From assembly GCA_902386255.1 (NCBI GenBank), contig CABMII010000067.1, positions 1-37,985 on the forward strand: DNA of 37,985 nt, read 5' to 3'. Under the pieces are notes generated by a model. The model had not been told where the DNA came from and did no database searches. It saw nothing but the letters and a program-made list of their open reading frames with translations. Below, piece after piece: positions 1 to 8,544 of the stretch. Each line of letters starts with the position of its first letter. Positions within the stretch are counted from its first letter, which is position 1. A program made the position numbers and the translations under genes. The stretch comes from an uncultured archaeon (lineage in GTDB: Archaea; Halobacteriota; Methanosarcinia; Methanosarcinales; Methanoperedenaceae).

Positions 1-856
1 AGCCGGCAAGGAATGTGTTGACAGCAATTACCGAGATTCGTAAGTCTGTGGCTGCAAGCGTACTGCCCGGGTTGAACCCGAACCAGCCGAAGAACAGGAA
101 AAATGTGCCCATAACAATATATCCCACGTCATGTCCTGGTATTGCATTGGGTGTTCCGTCTTTGTTGAACTTGCCTATTCTCGGACCAAGCAGTATTGCA
201 CCCGCAAGCCCTACGAAACCTCCTATGGCGTGAACAGCGCCCGATCCCGCGAAATCCCTTGCGCCAACACCGAAAGGCAGTGTGGAGAGCCAGCCTCCGC
301 CCCATATCCAGTGCCCGTAGATGCTGTATATGATAGCGGTAACTATTGCGCTATATATGAGGTATGCCTGAAGTTTCAGTCTTTCTGCAAGCACACCCGC
401 CACGATAGTGGCTGCAGTGGCTGCGAATACCACCTGGAACATCCAGAACATTATTGTTTGAACGTCATAGGCATCGCCGGTCAGGAAGAAGCCACTCCAT
501 CCAATCCAGGAATTGCCCGCTTCCAGTCCCGGGACAAGCTTTGAGCCACCGAACATCAAGCCAAAGCCGACTGCCCAGTAGGCTAATGCGCCTATCGAGA
601 AGTCCATGTAACTCTTAGCAAAATAATTGACAGTATTTTTTACCCGCAGCGCTCCAGCGCCCAGAAAAGCAAATCCTGCCTGCATAAAGAAGACCAGGAA
701 GGCAGCGAGAAGCGTCCATGAAAAGTTCACGGCAATTTTTAATCCCGCTATATCATCTTTGTACGTATTCGCACCACTCGGATCACCTGCTAAAGCAGGC
801 AAAGCAAGCATCAGAATTATGCTGACTATTGTCAAGCTTTGTATTTTTTTATTCAT
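1..856 (-). CDS. amt: Ammonium transporter (Amt/MEP/Rh family), C-terminus cut off by the window edge
   Basis: Reading the minus strand from an ATG at 856 gives an open frame to the window edge (285 residues visible). It starts with a hydrophobic, signal-like segment ending near ALA-GDPSG, followed by repeated membrane segments, and contains the Amt signature DFAGSGAVHAIGG and the preceding GHWIWGGGWL stretch. Amt proteins are trimeric channels that bring in ammonium, usually when nitrogen is scarce. A strong Shine-Dalgarno (AGGAGG on the minus strand, 861-866) fixes the start. It is divergent from the small gene at 977 and lies beside the nif operon, so joint nitrogen control is likely; its leader shares a 10-nt element with nifH. 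About 100 or more C-terminal residues lie outside the window. A GlnK gene, often next to amt, could be there but is not visible. Confidence 0.93.
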   Translation of the reverse strand, partial: MNKKIQSLTIVSIILMLALPALAGDPSGANTYKDDIAGLKIAVNFSWTLLAAFLVFFMQAGFAFLGAGALRVKNTVNYFAKSYMDFSIGALAYWAVGFGLMFGGSKLVPGLEAGNSWIGWSGFFLTGDAYDVQTIMFWMFQVVFAATAATIVAGVLAERLKLQAYLIYSAIVTAIIYSIYGHWIWGGGWLSTLPFGVGARDFAGSGAVHAIGGFVGLAGAILLGPRIGKFNKDGTPNAIPGHDVGYIVMGTFFLFFGWFGFNPGSTLAATDLRISVIAVNTFLAG

Positions 857-880
857 TTTTCCTCCTAATACCTAGGCTTA

Positions 881-922
881 ATAGGTAAACAGCTATCCAC
901 TGAATAGTTAATAGTATTTAAA
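881..922 (-). promoter_or_regulatory. amt promoter: TATA box and shared GTTTACCTAT element
   Basis: On the minus strand a canonical archaeal TATA box, TTTAAATA, lies at 922-915. Transcription would begin about 25 nt downstream, near 893. The element GTTTACCTAT follows at 890-881 and is identical to one ahead of nifH (1283-1292). Here it forms part of an inverted repeat, TACCTA, 7 nt, TAGGTA. A repressor bound at the start site would explain the placement; NrpR is the known archaeal candidate, but that is inference. Confidence 0.55.
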
Positions 923-937
923 TTTTGCTAATAATAA

Positions 938-954
938 GAGAAATCTATATATAC
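938..954 (+). promoter_or_regulatory. Promoter of the small membrane protein gene (likely leaderless)
   Basis: A purine-rich BRE-like stretch (AGAGAAAT) precedes the TATA box CTATATATAC at 945-954. The expected start about 25 nt downstream is 973-977, right at the ATG at 977. No Shine-Dalgarno is present, so a leaderless transcript is the simplest reading. Confidence 0.5.
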
Positions 955-976
955 TTCTATCTTATAATAAACAGGC

Positions 977-1189
977 ATGGATAAGAAAAAAATGTTCGAA
1001 AACTTCAGAATAGTATCTTATGCAGTAGGTGGAATAGTCTTTTTGATTATAGGAATTCGGGGATTTCTCCTGATCGCCAGCATTAACGGAACGCCACAGA
1101 TGGGGCTTTTTATATTTACTGTTCTCACCACTTCGTTCGGGGTATGGTCAATCCGTACATATTTGAAGAATTATAAGAATTTTAGTTAA
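977..1189 (+). CDS. Small two-helix membrane protein, unknown function
   Basis: This 70-residue protein has a charged N-terminus (MDKKKMFENF), a hydrophobic helix at about residues 14-34 and a second at about 41-58, then a basic tail with SIRTYLKNYK. It looks like a short inner-membrane protein with both ends in the cytoplasm by the positive-inside rule. A TATA box at 945-954 places transcription start at the ATG, supporting a real, leaderless gene. It sits between amt and nifH, on the nif strand. I recognise no family. It could be a small partner of Amt or a nitrogen-stress membrane protein, but only its position suggests this. Confidence 0.55.
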   Translation: MDKKKMFENFRIVSYAVGGIVFLIIGIRGFLLIASINGTPQMGLFIFTVLTTSFGVWSIRTYLKNYKNFS

Positions 1190-1243
1190 CACGTCAGGAC
1201 TATTTTTTTTCAATTTTATCATCTGTGTAATATTTTTTATTTT

Positions 1244-1299
1244 GAAAATCTTTAAGTAATATTAAATCACCAGTAGGCTGTCGTTTACCTATAGGAGGA
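1244..1299 (+). promoter_or_regulatory. nifH operon promoter, operator-like element and Shine-Dalgarno
   Basis: A BRE-like GAAAA (1244-1248) precedes TTTAAGTA (1251-1258), a plausible TATA box placing the start near 1280. GTTTACCTAT lies at 1283-1292, the same element and same distance from the predicted start as in amt. It overlaps the 8-bp palindrome CCTATAGG (1288-1295). The Shine-Dalgarno AGGAGG (1293-1298) follows at once, so a protein on the palindrome would also cover the ribosome site sequence in DNA. Confidence 0.55.
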
Positions 1300-1303
1300 A
1301 TAA

Positions 1304-2128
<825 letters not shown>

Positions 2129-2132
2129 GAAT

Positions 2133-2450
2133 ATGAAGATGATTCGTGCAATAATCAGACCAAACAAGGAAGAAAAAGTCGTGGAGCACCTGGAAAAAGA
2201 TGGATTCTACTCCATGACCAAGATGAACGTGTTCGGACGCGGCAAGCAGAAAGGTATCAGAGTAGGGACAGTGTGTTACGATGAGCTGCCCAAAGTGATG
2301 CTGATGCTGGTCGTGGAAGATGAAGATGTGTCAAAGGCTGTGAACATCATCCAGAACAGCGCACGTACCGGGAATATCGGGGACGGCAAGATTTTCGTGA
2401 CCGATGTTTCAGAGGCATACACTGTGAGGACTGGAGAATCAGGATTATAG
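2133..2450 (+). CDS. nifI1: PII-family nitrogenase regulator NifI1
   Basis: This 105-residue protein starts MKMIRAIIRP and has the PII fold pattern, with a T-loop stretch around FGRGKQKGIRVG and the C-terminal GDGKIFV(T)DV motif. NifI1 with NifI2 senses 2-oxoglutarate and ATP, and under ammonium the pair blocks NifDK directly, giving post-translational switch-off. The start at 2133 is chosen over an in-frame upstream start inside nifH because GAGGTGAGA lies just before it. It lies 4 nt after nifH and 8 nt before nifI2. The placement between nifH and nifD is diagnostic of NifI1 rather than GlnK. Confidence 0.93.
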   Translation: MKMIRAIIRPNKEEKVVEHLEKDGFYSMTKMNVFGRGKQKGIRVGTVCYDELPKVMLMLVVEDEDVSKAVNIIQNSARTGNIGDGKIFVTDVSEAYTVRTGESGL

Positions 2451-2458
2451 GTGAGATA

Positions 2459-2836
2459 ATGAAGGAAGTTATCGCCATAATACGAAGACACAGGCTCCAG
2501 GAGACCAAAGCAGGTCTCTTGGGAATAGGAATTCCAGCGCTCACAATGGTAAGCGTAGAAGGCAGAGGCAAACAGAAGGGACTGCCTGGCTGGAATTATG
2601 AACTTGATCCCACACTCACAGAGGTAGAAGAGAAAAATACCGGTGTCAGCATGCGCTTTATCCCCAAGAGGATGATATACGCAGTGGTCGAGGATGAGGA
2701 TGTCCCTCAAGTGGTTGAGACCATAATCAGAACTAATCAGAGCGGGCACATAGGAGACGGCAAGATATTCGTATGCCTTGTGGAAGATGCGGTGAGAGTG
2801 AGGACAGGAGAGAAAGGAGAACAGGCAATCAAGTAG
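2459..2836 (+). CDS. nifI2: PII-family nitrogenase regulator NifI2
   Basis: The 125-residue protein resembles NifI1 but has the longer T-loop region typical of NifI2 (EGRGKQKGLPGW followed by an insertion rich in charged residues), then VVEDEDVPQVVETI and GDGKIFVCLVEDAVRVRTGE. It forms a hetero-oligomer with NifI1 that inhibits dinitrogenase when 2-oxoglutarate is low. GGTGAGATA precedes the ATG. It follows nifI1 by 8 nt and precedes nifD by 46 nt, so the five genes are almost certainly co-transcribed. Confidence 0.92.
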   Translation: MKEVIAIIRRHRLQETKAGLLGIGIPALTMVSVEGRGKQKGLPGWNYELDPTLTEVEEKNTGVSMRFIPKRMIYAVVEDEDVPQVVETIIRTNQSGHIGDGKIFVCLVEDAVRVRTGEKGEQAIK

Positions 2837-2882
2837 AAATGAATTTTGATTAAAATAGAGAAAATAATTACGGAGAAAAAAA

Positions 2883-4253
2883 ATGACAACAATATTACCG
2901 GAATGCGACATCCCGATACCGCAGCGCCAGCCGCACATAGTATGTCACGATCCCGGGAACATGATACTGCCCATGTGCAATGTCCAGACGGTGCCCGGCG
3001 ACATGACCGAACGTGGCTGCACGTTTGCGGGGTGCAGGGGTGTTGTGGGAGGTCCTGTAAAGGACGTTATCCAGCTGGTGCACGGCCCCATAGGATGCGC
3101 CTACTATACCTGGGGCACGCGCAGGAACCTTTCGGACATGAAGCTGCACAGGAAGTATTGCTTCAGTACAGACCTGACAGAAGAAAGCGTTATTTACGGA
3201 GGAGCAAAAAAACTATTAAATTCCATAATTGAAGCGCATGAACTGTTTCCAGAAGGCAAGGCAGTATTCGTGTATTCCACATGCGTGGTCGGGCTGATAG
3301 GAGATGACACCGAAGCGATATGCAAACAGGCTCAGGAAAAGATAGGTATACCTGTGGTACCGTTCCACTGCGAAGGCTTCAGAGGTGTGAGCCAGTCCCT
3401 TGGCCATCATATCGCCAACCGCACGCTATTTGAGAAAGTGGTAGGAACAGAGGAACCTGCAGAGACCACGCCTTACGACATGTGCATAATCGGTGAATTC
3501 AACATCGACGGTGATGCCTGGATAGTCAAGCCGTTGTTTGAGAGAATGGGCGTGCGGGTGCTTTCGGTATTTACAGGCAACGCCTCATACAATGATATTC
3601 CTCCTATGCACAGGGCGAAACTGAATATCGTACAATGCCAGAGGTCGTCGACATACATAGCAAAGATGATACAGGACAAATATGGAGTCCCATATATTAA
3701 CGTGTCCCTATTTGGCATGGCGCAGACAACAGAAGCTCTTCGCGAGGTTGGGAAGTTCTTCCACCTTGAAGAGAACGCAGAAAAGGTCATTGCCGAAGAG
3801 CTTGCGAAATACCAGCCCGGTATCGATTACTATAGAAGGAGACTTGAGGGCAAGAAGTGCTTCATATACCAGGGAGCGCCGCGGGCATGGCACTGGATTG
3901 AGCCGATGCGAGAGCTGGGCATCGAGACCATCCTTACGGCAACCACTTTCGGTCATAAGGACGACTATGAAAAGATAATGTCAAAGGTGATGCCGGGGCA
4001 TATATGCATAGACAATCCAAATGCCCTTGAGATAGAGGAATACCTTGTCAAGCTCAAGCCAGATTTCTTTATCGGCGGCCTGAAGGAGAAATACCTGACA
4101 TACAAGCTTGGCATTCCCTTTATCAACGGTCATTCCTACGAAGAAGGGCCTTATGCAGGATTTGAGGGATTCGTGAATTTTGCAAGAGATATTGATGTTG
4201 CGGTCAACAGCCCGGTATGGAAATTTATAAACAAGCCGCTGGAGGTGAGCTAA
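2883..4253 (+). CDS. nifD: Nitrogenase molybdenum-iron protein alpha chain NifD
   Basis: The 456-residue protein carries every key residue of the catalytic subunit: P-cluster cysteines C46 (ERGCTFAG), C72 (HGPIGCAYYTW) and C134 (YSTCVVGLIGDD); Q171 and H175 in GVSQSLGHH; the FeMo-cofactor ligands C252 (IVQCQR) and H417 (NGHSYEEGPY); R334 and the homocitrate-side K401 (GGLKEKY). Together with NifK it forms the N2-reducing heterotetramer. It is somewhat shorter than many NifD proteins. Some motifs (TWGTRR, PRAWHWIEPM) recall VnfD/AnfD, but no vnfG/anfG delta subunit is present and K401 favours the Mo type, as do the nearby mod genes. The start ATG has GGAG upstream. nifK begins on the next base after the stop. 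Confidence 0.92.
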   Translation: MTTILPECDIPIPQRQPHIVCHDPGNMILPMCNVQTVPGDMTERGCTFAGCRGVVGGPVKDVIQLVHGPIGCAYYTWGTRRNLSDMKLHRKYCFSTDLTEESVIYGGAKKLLNSIIEAHELFPEGKAVFVYSTCVVGLIGDDTEAICKQAQEKIGIPVVPFHCEGFRGVSQSLGHHIANRTLFEKVVGTEEPAETTPYDMCIIGEFNIDGDAWIVKPLFERMGVRVLSVFTGNASYNDIPPMHRAKLNIVQCQRSSTYIAKMIQDKYGVPYINVSLFGMAQTTEALREVGKFFHLEENAEKVIAEELAKYQPGIDYYRRRLEGKKCFIYQGAPRAWHWIEPMRELGIETILTATTFGHKDDYEKIMSKVMPGHICIDNPNALEIEEYLVKLKPDFFIGGLKEKYLTYKLGIPFINGHSYEEGPYAGFEGFVNFARDIDVAVNSPVWKFINKPLEVS

Positions 4254-5573
4254 ATGGCTCGAAGCGTAACGATTAACCCGCCCAAGATGTGTCAGCCAAT
4301 GGGCGCAATACTTGCCTACATGGGGGTACACGGCTGTGTGCCCCTTGTGCATGGCTCACAGGGATGCAGCACGTATCCCCGCTACAATATCGCGAGGCAT
4401 TTCAGGGAATCTGCCGAGGTAGCAGTTTCATCGCTTGCCGAGGACGCTGCGGTGTATGGCGGGGCCAAGAACCTGACAGAAGCCATAGAGAACGTGAAGT
4501 CGCGTATCAATCCTGCCCTTATCGGTATATGCACAACCTGCATGAGCGAGACAATTGGAGATGATGTAAAACTGATCTCAAAGAAAGCCCTGGCACACGA
4601 TGATACGATGAGGATAATCCCCGCATCCACTCCAAGCTATGTAGGAACTCATCTCACAGGCTATGATAATGCGATGCGGGCGCTAGTGGAAACACTGGCT
4701 GTAAAGAGTGAACCCAATAACAAAATAAACATCATCACGGGCATAATAAATCCGGGCGATATCAGGGAGATAAAGAACATGCTTCGCATAATGAATGTGA
4801 AGAACATATTCCTGTCCGATATCTCGGAAACCCTTGATACACCAATAATGCCTGGCGGTCACAAGTCTCTGCTGCCTGATGGAGGAACAGAGCCTGCTGA
4901 TATCATTGATTCGGCAAATTCACTGGGTACTGTCGCTATCTGCAGGGCAGCAGGTTCTGCTGCATCGTATCTCCAGAACAAGTTCAAAGTTCCAGCTGTG
5001 CTTGCTCCTGCGCCAATAGGCGTTGCAAACACTGACAGGTTCGTACAGAACATCAGCAAGTTAAGCGGTGCTTCGATCCCGGATGAGATTAAGAAAGACC
5101 GCGGGCGCCTGATAGACAGCATGGTTGATGTACACCACTACATGTTCGGGCGCAAGGTCGCGATATTCGGCGACCCTGACCTTGTGTCTGCAATCGTAAG
5201 GTTCTGTGCAGAAGCAGGTATGAACCCCACAGTTGCCATGACAGCCACGAAGCATAAGGACTTTGCACCTGACATAAAGGCGGTGAACAGCGAATACAAG
5301 ACAGATATGCAAATACTTGAAGGTACAGACCTGTATGAATTCCACGAGGTCGTGAAAACCTATGGGGCAGAACTGATACTTGGCAACTCAAAAGGCAAGG
5401 ACGTAGCAGATGATGAGGGCGTTCCACTTGTGCGCTTTGGGTTCCCGGTTTATGACCGGGTTGGAGTGTATCGGTATTCCATCATGGGTTACAACGGTTC
5501 GATATACCTTCTTGACCAGATGACGAACGCCATCCTGGGACACAAGTATGACCCCAACAAGCTGCATCAGTGA
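4254..5573 (+). CDS. nifK: Nitrogenase molybdenum-iron protein beta chain NifK
   Basis: This 439-residue protein matches NifK: P-cluster cysteines C13 (KMCQPMGA), C38 (HGSQGCSTY) and C96 (CTTCMSETIGDD), the STPSYVGTHLTGYDNA stretch that supplies the P-cluster serine, and the C-terminal GFPVYDRVGVYRY motif. It lacks the roughly 50-residue N-terminal extension of proteobacterial NifK, as is usual in archaea. GAGGTGAGC overlaps the end of nifD and serves as ribosome site, so translation is probably coupled. NifN and AnfK/VnfK are the alternatives; NifN normally lacks one P-cluster cysteine, and all three are present here. Confidence 0.92.
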   Translation: MARSVTINPPKMCQPMGAILAYMGVHGCVPLVHGSQGCSTYPRYNIARHFRESAEVAVSSLAEDAAVYGGAKNLTEAIENVKSRINPALIGICTTCMSETIGDDVKLISKKALAHDDTMRIIPASTPSYVGTHLTGYDNAMRALVETLAVKSEPNNKINIITGIINPGDIREIKNMLRIMNVKNIFLSDISETLDTPIMPGGHKSLLPDGGTEPADIIDSANSLGTVAICRAAGSAASYLQNKFKVPAVLAPAPIGVANTDRFVQNISKLSGASIPDEIKKDRGRLIDSMVDVHHYMFGRKVAIFGDPDLVSAIVRFCAEAGMNPTVAMTATKHKDFAPDIKAVNSEYKTDMQILEGTDLYEFHEVVKTYGAELILGNSKGKDVADDEGVPLVRFGFPVYDRVGVYRYSIMGYNGSIYLLDQMTNAILGHKYDPNKLHQ

Positions 5574-5582
5574 GGTGAAAAC

Positions 5583-5852
5583 ATGGAATATGTAACAGGA
5601 ATAACCGCATCCGGCGGTAGCTTTACTCCCACATTTGTGGTAAGGAGCAATATCAACAACTGCGGATGCTGCGGCAAGTGCTTCAAGATATGCGGGCGCG
5701 GAGTGTTTGAGTACATCGACCACCCCAATGCCGATGACCTCTGCGGCGCCAAGGTCATGACAGTGGCGCATCCTGAGAACTGCATCGGCTGCGGCGCATG
5801 CGCGCGGGGGTGCCCGAAGAAGAATATCGTGTGCGAGCCGAAGGCGAGGTGA
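5583..5852 (+). CDS. 2[4Fe-4S] ferredoxin of the nif operon
   Basis: The 89-residue protein contains two CxxCxxCxxxC cluster motifs: C27-C30-C33-C37 (with an extra C29, in NNCGCCGKCFKICG) and C67-C70-C73-C77 (NCIGCGACARGCP). The N-terminal TGITASGGSFTPTFV and the GVFEY segment resemble nif-associated ferredoxins of the FdxN/FdIII type. It probably feeds low-potential electrons to NifH. GAGGTGAAA precedes the start, 9 nt after nifK. It is the last gene before a hairpin repeat and so may be the end of the nif transcript. Confidence 0.88.
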   Translation: MEYVTGITASGGSFTPTFVVRSNINNCGCCGKCFKICGRGVFEYIDHPNADDLCGAKVMTVAHPENCIGCGACARGCPKKNIVCEPKAR

Positions 5853-5861
5853 GAGGAGCAG

Positions 5862-5942
5862 AAAAATCAACCACAGAGGACGCAGAGTTCGCAGAGACGT
5901 GTTTTCTTTCTCTGTGTCCTCTGTGCTCTCTGTGGTTTTTCC
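5862..5942. repeat. CACAGAG-rich imperfect palindrome (dispersed intergenic repeat)
   Basis: The left arm (about 5862-5898) carries AACCACAGAGGACGCAGAG and the right arm (about 5908-5942) carries CTCTGTGCTCTCTGTGGTTT. The arms are largely complementary with an internal 9-nt period based on CACAGAGGA, so both DNA cruciform and RNA hairpin are possible. Similar ACCACAGAGGACACAGAG elements are widely dispersed in bacterial and archaeal genomes and are often mis-called as genes. Here it separates the nif operon from the CBS gene and may act as a 3' end or processing site for the nif transcript. Confidence 0.75.
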
Positions 5943-5965
5943 ATTATGATAGAGGTTACATAACA

Positions 5966-6364
5966 ATGTCCAAAATAAGCCACACCCTCCTCCCAAACCC
6001 AGTGGTAGTTCCCACCGGGACATCACTTGTTGAGGCTGCACAACTCATGAAGAAGAATAAAGTTGCAAGTGTGCTTATCAGTAAAAACGGCAGGCTTACA
6101 GGCATTATTTCCGTAGAGGATGTCATGCAGAGCGTGGCTGAGAGAGCAAATCTGGATATTGAAGTGGATGAAATCATGCACTCACCAGAGCTGACAATTG
6201 ACTCGGATAAGTGGCTCACAGACGCCATCGCGATGTTTGAGCGCTGCAAATCAACGCATATAGCAGTGATAGAAAATGGGGAGAAGGTAGGCATTATCAG
6301 GGCTGAAGACATACTTCATACGTACAGGTTTAATAGTCAGATGATGCAGGAGAAAAAAACATGA
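5966..6364 (+). CDS. CBS-domain pair protein
   Basis: The 132-residue protein is made almost entirely of two CBS repeats: LVEAAQLMKKNKVASVLI with GRLTGIISVEDV, then DAIAMFERCKSTHIAVI with EKVGIIRAEDIL. Such stand-alone pairs usually bind adenine nucleotides or SAM and act as energy sensors. I start it at MSKISHTLL; the in-frame upstream stretch is translated ferredoxin tail and repeat and is not convincing protein. GAGGT lies upstream at 5951-5955, with a rather long spacing. The stop overlaps the next ATG (ATGA), so it is coupled to the amidotransferase gene. No partner enzyme is evident from sequence. Confidence 0.85.
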   Translation: MSKISHTLLPNPVVVPTGTSLVEAAQLMKKNKVASVLISKNGRLTGIISVEDVMQSVAERANLDIEVDEIMHSPELTIDSDKWLTDAIAMFERCKSTHIAVIENGEKVGIIRAEDILHTYRFNSQMMQEKKT

Positions 6365-7056
6365 GAATCCATTCCCTTGAACATGAACCCTTTGAAGGCT
6401 TGGCAAACATCGAAGTCTGGGCAAAGGACAGAGGCCACACCATTTCAAGAACGCTGCTCTTCAATAACGAAGAACTCCCGGATATCGATGACTTTGACTG
6501 GCTTTTCATTATGGGCGGGTCGATGAACATCTACGAGGAAGAAAAATACCCCTGGCTCAGGGAAGAAAAGAATTTTATCGCTGAAGCTATCGCGAACAAA
6601 AAAATCGTCGTGGGGATGTGCCTTGGCTCCCAATTGATTGCGGATGTCCTCGGCGGCAAGGTAAGCAAGAACAAATATAAGGAAATCGGATGGTTCCCTG
6701 TCTCATTAACAGCAGATGCGGGAGACTCCCCGGTTTTCAGTACGCTGCCCCGTAAATTCACCGCTTTTCACTGGCACGGAGATACATTCAAAATACCGCC
6801 GGGCGCAGTAAGAATAGCAGGAAGTGAAGGATGCGTGAACCAGGCATTTGAGTACGGGCGGGTGGTTGGATTGCAGTTCCATCTTGAATATTCGGAAAAG
6901 AGCATCAACCTCATGTTACAGAACTGCAGCGATGAGATTGTGGACGGGAAATACATACAGGCAGCGGATGAAATCGTATCGCATAGCAATGTAGGGGAAA
7001 TAAAGGAAATATTGAACACACTGCTTGATAATATTGAGAGAGAATACGGCAATTAA
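6361..7056 (+). CDS. Class I glutamine amidotransferase-like protein
   Basis: The 231-residue protein has the GATase1 fold pattern: FIMGGSMNIYEE, the nucleophile elbow GMCLGSQLIA (Cys at about 87), the FHWHGDTF segment and GLQFHLEYSE with the catalytic His and Glu. It resembles the family annotated as GMP-synthase-like or YfeJ-like amidotransferases that act as separate proteins. They release ammonia from glutamine or hydrolyse gamma-glutamyl compounds; the substrate here is unknown. It overlaps the CBS gene by 4 nt, which suggests joint function. The position beside nif makes a nitrogen role attractive but unproven. Confidence 0.85.
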   Translation: MRIHSLEHEPFEGLANIEVWAKDRGHTISRTLLFNNEELPDIDDFDWLFIMGGSMNIYEEEKYPWLREEKNFIAEAIANKKIVVGMCLGSQLIADVLGGKVSKNKYKEIGWFPVSLTADAGDSPVFSTLPRKFTAFHWHGDTFKIPPGAVRIAGSEGCVNQAFEYGRVVGLQFHLEYSEKSINLMLQNCSDEIVDGKYIQAADEIVSHSNVGEIKEILNTLLDNIEREYGN

Positions 7057-7065
7057 TGGATTTTT

Positions 7066-7083
7066 AGAAAAGTTTATATTAAA
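7066..7083 (+). promoter_or_regulatory. modA promoter (BRE and TATA box)
   Basis: AGAAAA (7066-7071) followed by TTTATATTAAA (7073-7083) is a good BRE/TATA pair. It would start transcription near 7103, leaving a leader of about 17 nt to the ATG at 7120. This marks a new transcription unit after the amidotransferase gene. Confidence 0.5.
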
Positions 7084-7119
7084 TCGTTATTTTTGAGTGA
7101 ACAGTTTCACCTCGTGACA

Positions 7120-7884
7120 ATGAGACGAAAAAGTATGAAAATAAAGTATTTGTTAACAATTTTTTTAATTGTTATAGCGATAGCAACAGCCGGTTATTTA
7201 TCCGAAAAACCAAAAGAAAATGAGCCGGTGGAAATCACTGTTTCAGCAGCGATAAGTCTCCAGGACGCATTTAGGGATATGGGAGCAGAATTTCAGAAAA
7301 AACATCCTGAAGTTAAGATCGATTTTAATTTTGGCGCTTCAGGCGTGCTTCAAAAACAAATAGAACAGGGCGCTTCGGTTGATATATTTGCAAGCGCTTC
7401 GCAAAACGAAATGAACGCGCTGGGTGAAAAAGGTTTAATAATCAACTCAACAAGAATAAACTTCACAAGAAATAAGCTTGTTATAATTGCACCATCCGGG
7501 TTGACAATCGAAGATCTTAAAAACCTCGATAAAATAGCAACAGGTAACCCAAAGACTGTGCCGGCGGGACTATACGCCCGGACATTCCTTGAGAATGCGG
7601 GAATATATGAGACGCTAAAGCCTAAACTTATATTTGCTGAGAATGTGCGCCAGGTCCTTGATTATGTTAAGCGCGGAGAAGTGGATGCAGGCTTTGTTTA
7701 TTTCTCTGATACTTTGGGAAATAATTTGAGCATTTCCCCGATTAACGATTCTTTATATCCGCCTATAGTATATCCAATGGCAGTCATAAAGGACAGCCAG
7801 CAACCAGACATATCCTGGCAATTCATCGAATACATCCGGAGCGATGAGGGACAAACTATTTTACGTAAAAATGGTTTTGGATGA
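7120..7884 (+). CDS. modA: Molybdate ABC transporter substrate-binding protein ModA
   Basis: The protein has a basic N-terminus, a hydrophobic export segment (about residues 9-25 from this start) and the ModA core: ITVSAAISLQDAF, FNFGASGVLQKQIEQGA and VDIFASAS, with the conserved serines that hold the oxyanion, then VDAGFVYFSD near the C-terminus. It binds molybdate or tungstate outside the membrane and hands it to ModB. I start at 7120, behind a GTGA; the ATG at 7135 (MKIKYLLT) is almost as good and gives a cleaner signal segment. No lipobox cysteine is seen, so membrane anchoring would be by the uncleaved helix. modB begins 4 nt downstream. Confidence 0.88.
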   Translation: MRRKSMKIKYLLTIFLIVIAIATAGYLSEKPKENEPVEITVSAAISLQDAFRDMGAEFQKKHPEVKIDFNFGASGVLQKQIEQGASVDIFASASQNEMNALGEKGLIINSTRINFTRNKLVIIAPSGLTIEDLKNLDKIATGNPKTVPAGLYARTFLENAGIYETLKPKLIFAENVRQVLDYVKRGEVDAGFVYFSDTLGNNLSISPINDSLYPPIVYPMAVIKDSQQPDISWQFIEYIRSDEGQTILRKNGFG

Positions 7885-7888
7885 GTAA

Positions 7889-8542
7889 ATGGATTATTCT
7901 CCCCTTGTCCTGTCTCTATGGGTGTCTGCATTAGCAACGTCAATAATAGCTGTGCTTGGAACATTAATTGCATACGTGCTTGCAAGGAAGCGATTTTTCG
8001 GAAGAGCAATGCTGGATGCTTTCACGACGCTCCCCATGATACTTCCCCCAACTGTCACAGGATACTATCTTATCATCCTCCTCGGAAAGAATGGAATTAT
8101 AGGGAATTACATCTATAAGCTGACAGGCTGGAGCGTAATGTTCACATGGCAGGCAGCAGTCATAGCCTCAACCGTAGTTGCAATTCCCATAATGATAAAA
8201 TCCGCAAAAGCTGCGATTGAATCTGTTGACATAGAATATGAGAAAGCAGCATTTACTCTTGGCAAATCCGAAACGCAGACTTTCTTTCTTGTAACCCTGC
8301 CGCTTGCAAAAAAAGGATTGATTGCGGGTCTGGTTCTAAGTTTTGCCAGGGCACTCGGTGAATTCGGGGCAACGATAATGGTTGCGGGAAATATCCCAGA
8401 GAAAACAAGCACAATGCCTCTTGCCATCTATAGCGCATTCCAGTCAGGTGAAGACCAGTTTGCTACCACGCTTGTGATTATCCTGACTGCAGTTTCAATA
8501 GCTGTAATATACATAACTACCAGAATCAGCAGAACGGATTGA
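7889..8542 (+). CDS. modB: Molybdate ABC transporter permease ModB
   Basis: This 217-residue membrane protein has about five to six helices and the permease EAA loop ALGEFGATIMVAGNIP followed by TSTMPLAIY, which is highly characteristic of ModB. It forms the homodimeric channel for molybdate (or tungstate). The start MDYSPLVLSLWVS lies 4 nt after modA, and its stop is 2 nt before the modC ATG, so the genes form one unit. Molybdate supply fits the Mo-type nitrogenase upstream. Its own reading frame is intact, unlike modC. Confidence 0.92.
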   Translation: MDYSPLVLSLWVSALATSIIAVLGTLIAYVLARKRFFGRAMLDAFTTLPMILPPTVTGYYLIILLGKNGIIGNYIYKLTGWSVMFTWQAAVIASTVVAIPIMIKSAKAAIESVDIEYEKAAFTLGKSETQTFFLVTLPLAKKGLIAGLVLSFARALGEFGATIMVAGNIPEKTSTMPLAIYSAFQSGEDQFATTLVIILTAVSIAVIYITTRISRTD

Positions 8543-8544
8543 CT

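Noticed and set aside
2883-5573. NifEN, or a vanadium or iron-only nitrogenase, in place of NifDK
   Set aside because: All P-cluster and FeMo-cofactor ligands and the homocitrate-side Lys are present, and there is no delta subunit gene.
5388-6041. Minus-strand open frame across nifK, ferredoxin and the repeat
   Set aside because: It is antisense to well-supported genes, and its middle part reads TTESTEDTEK-like, the usual translation artefact of CACAGAG repeats.
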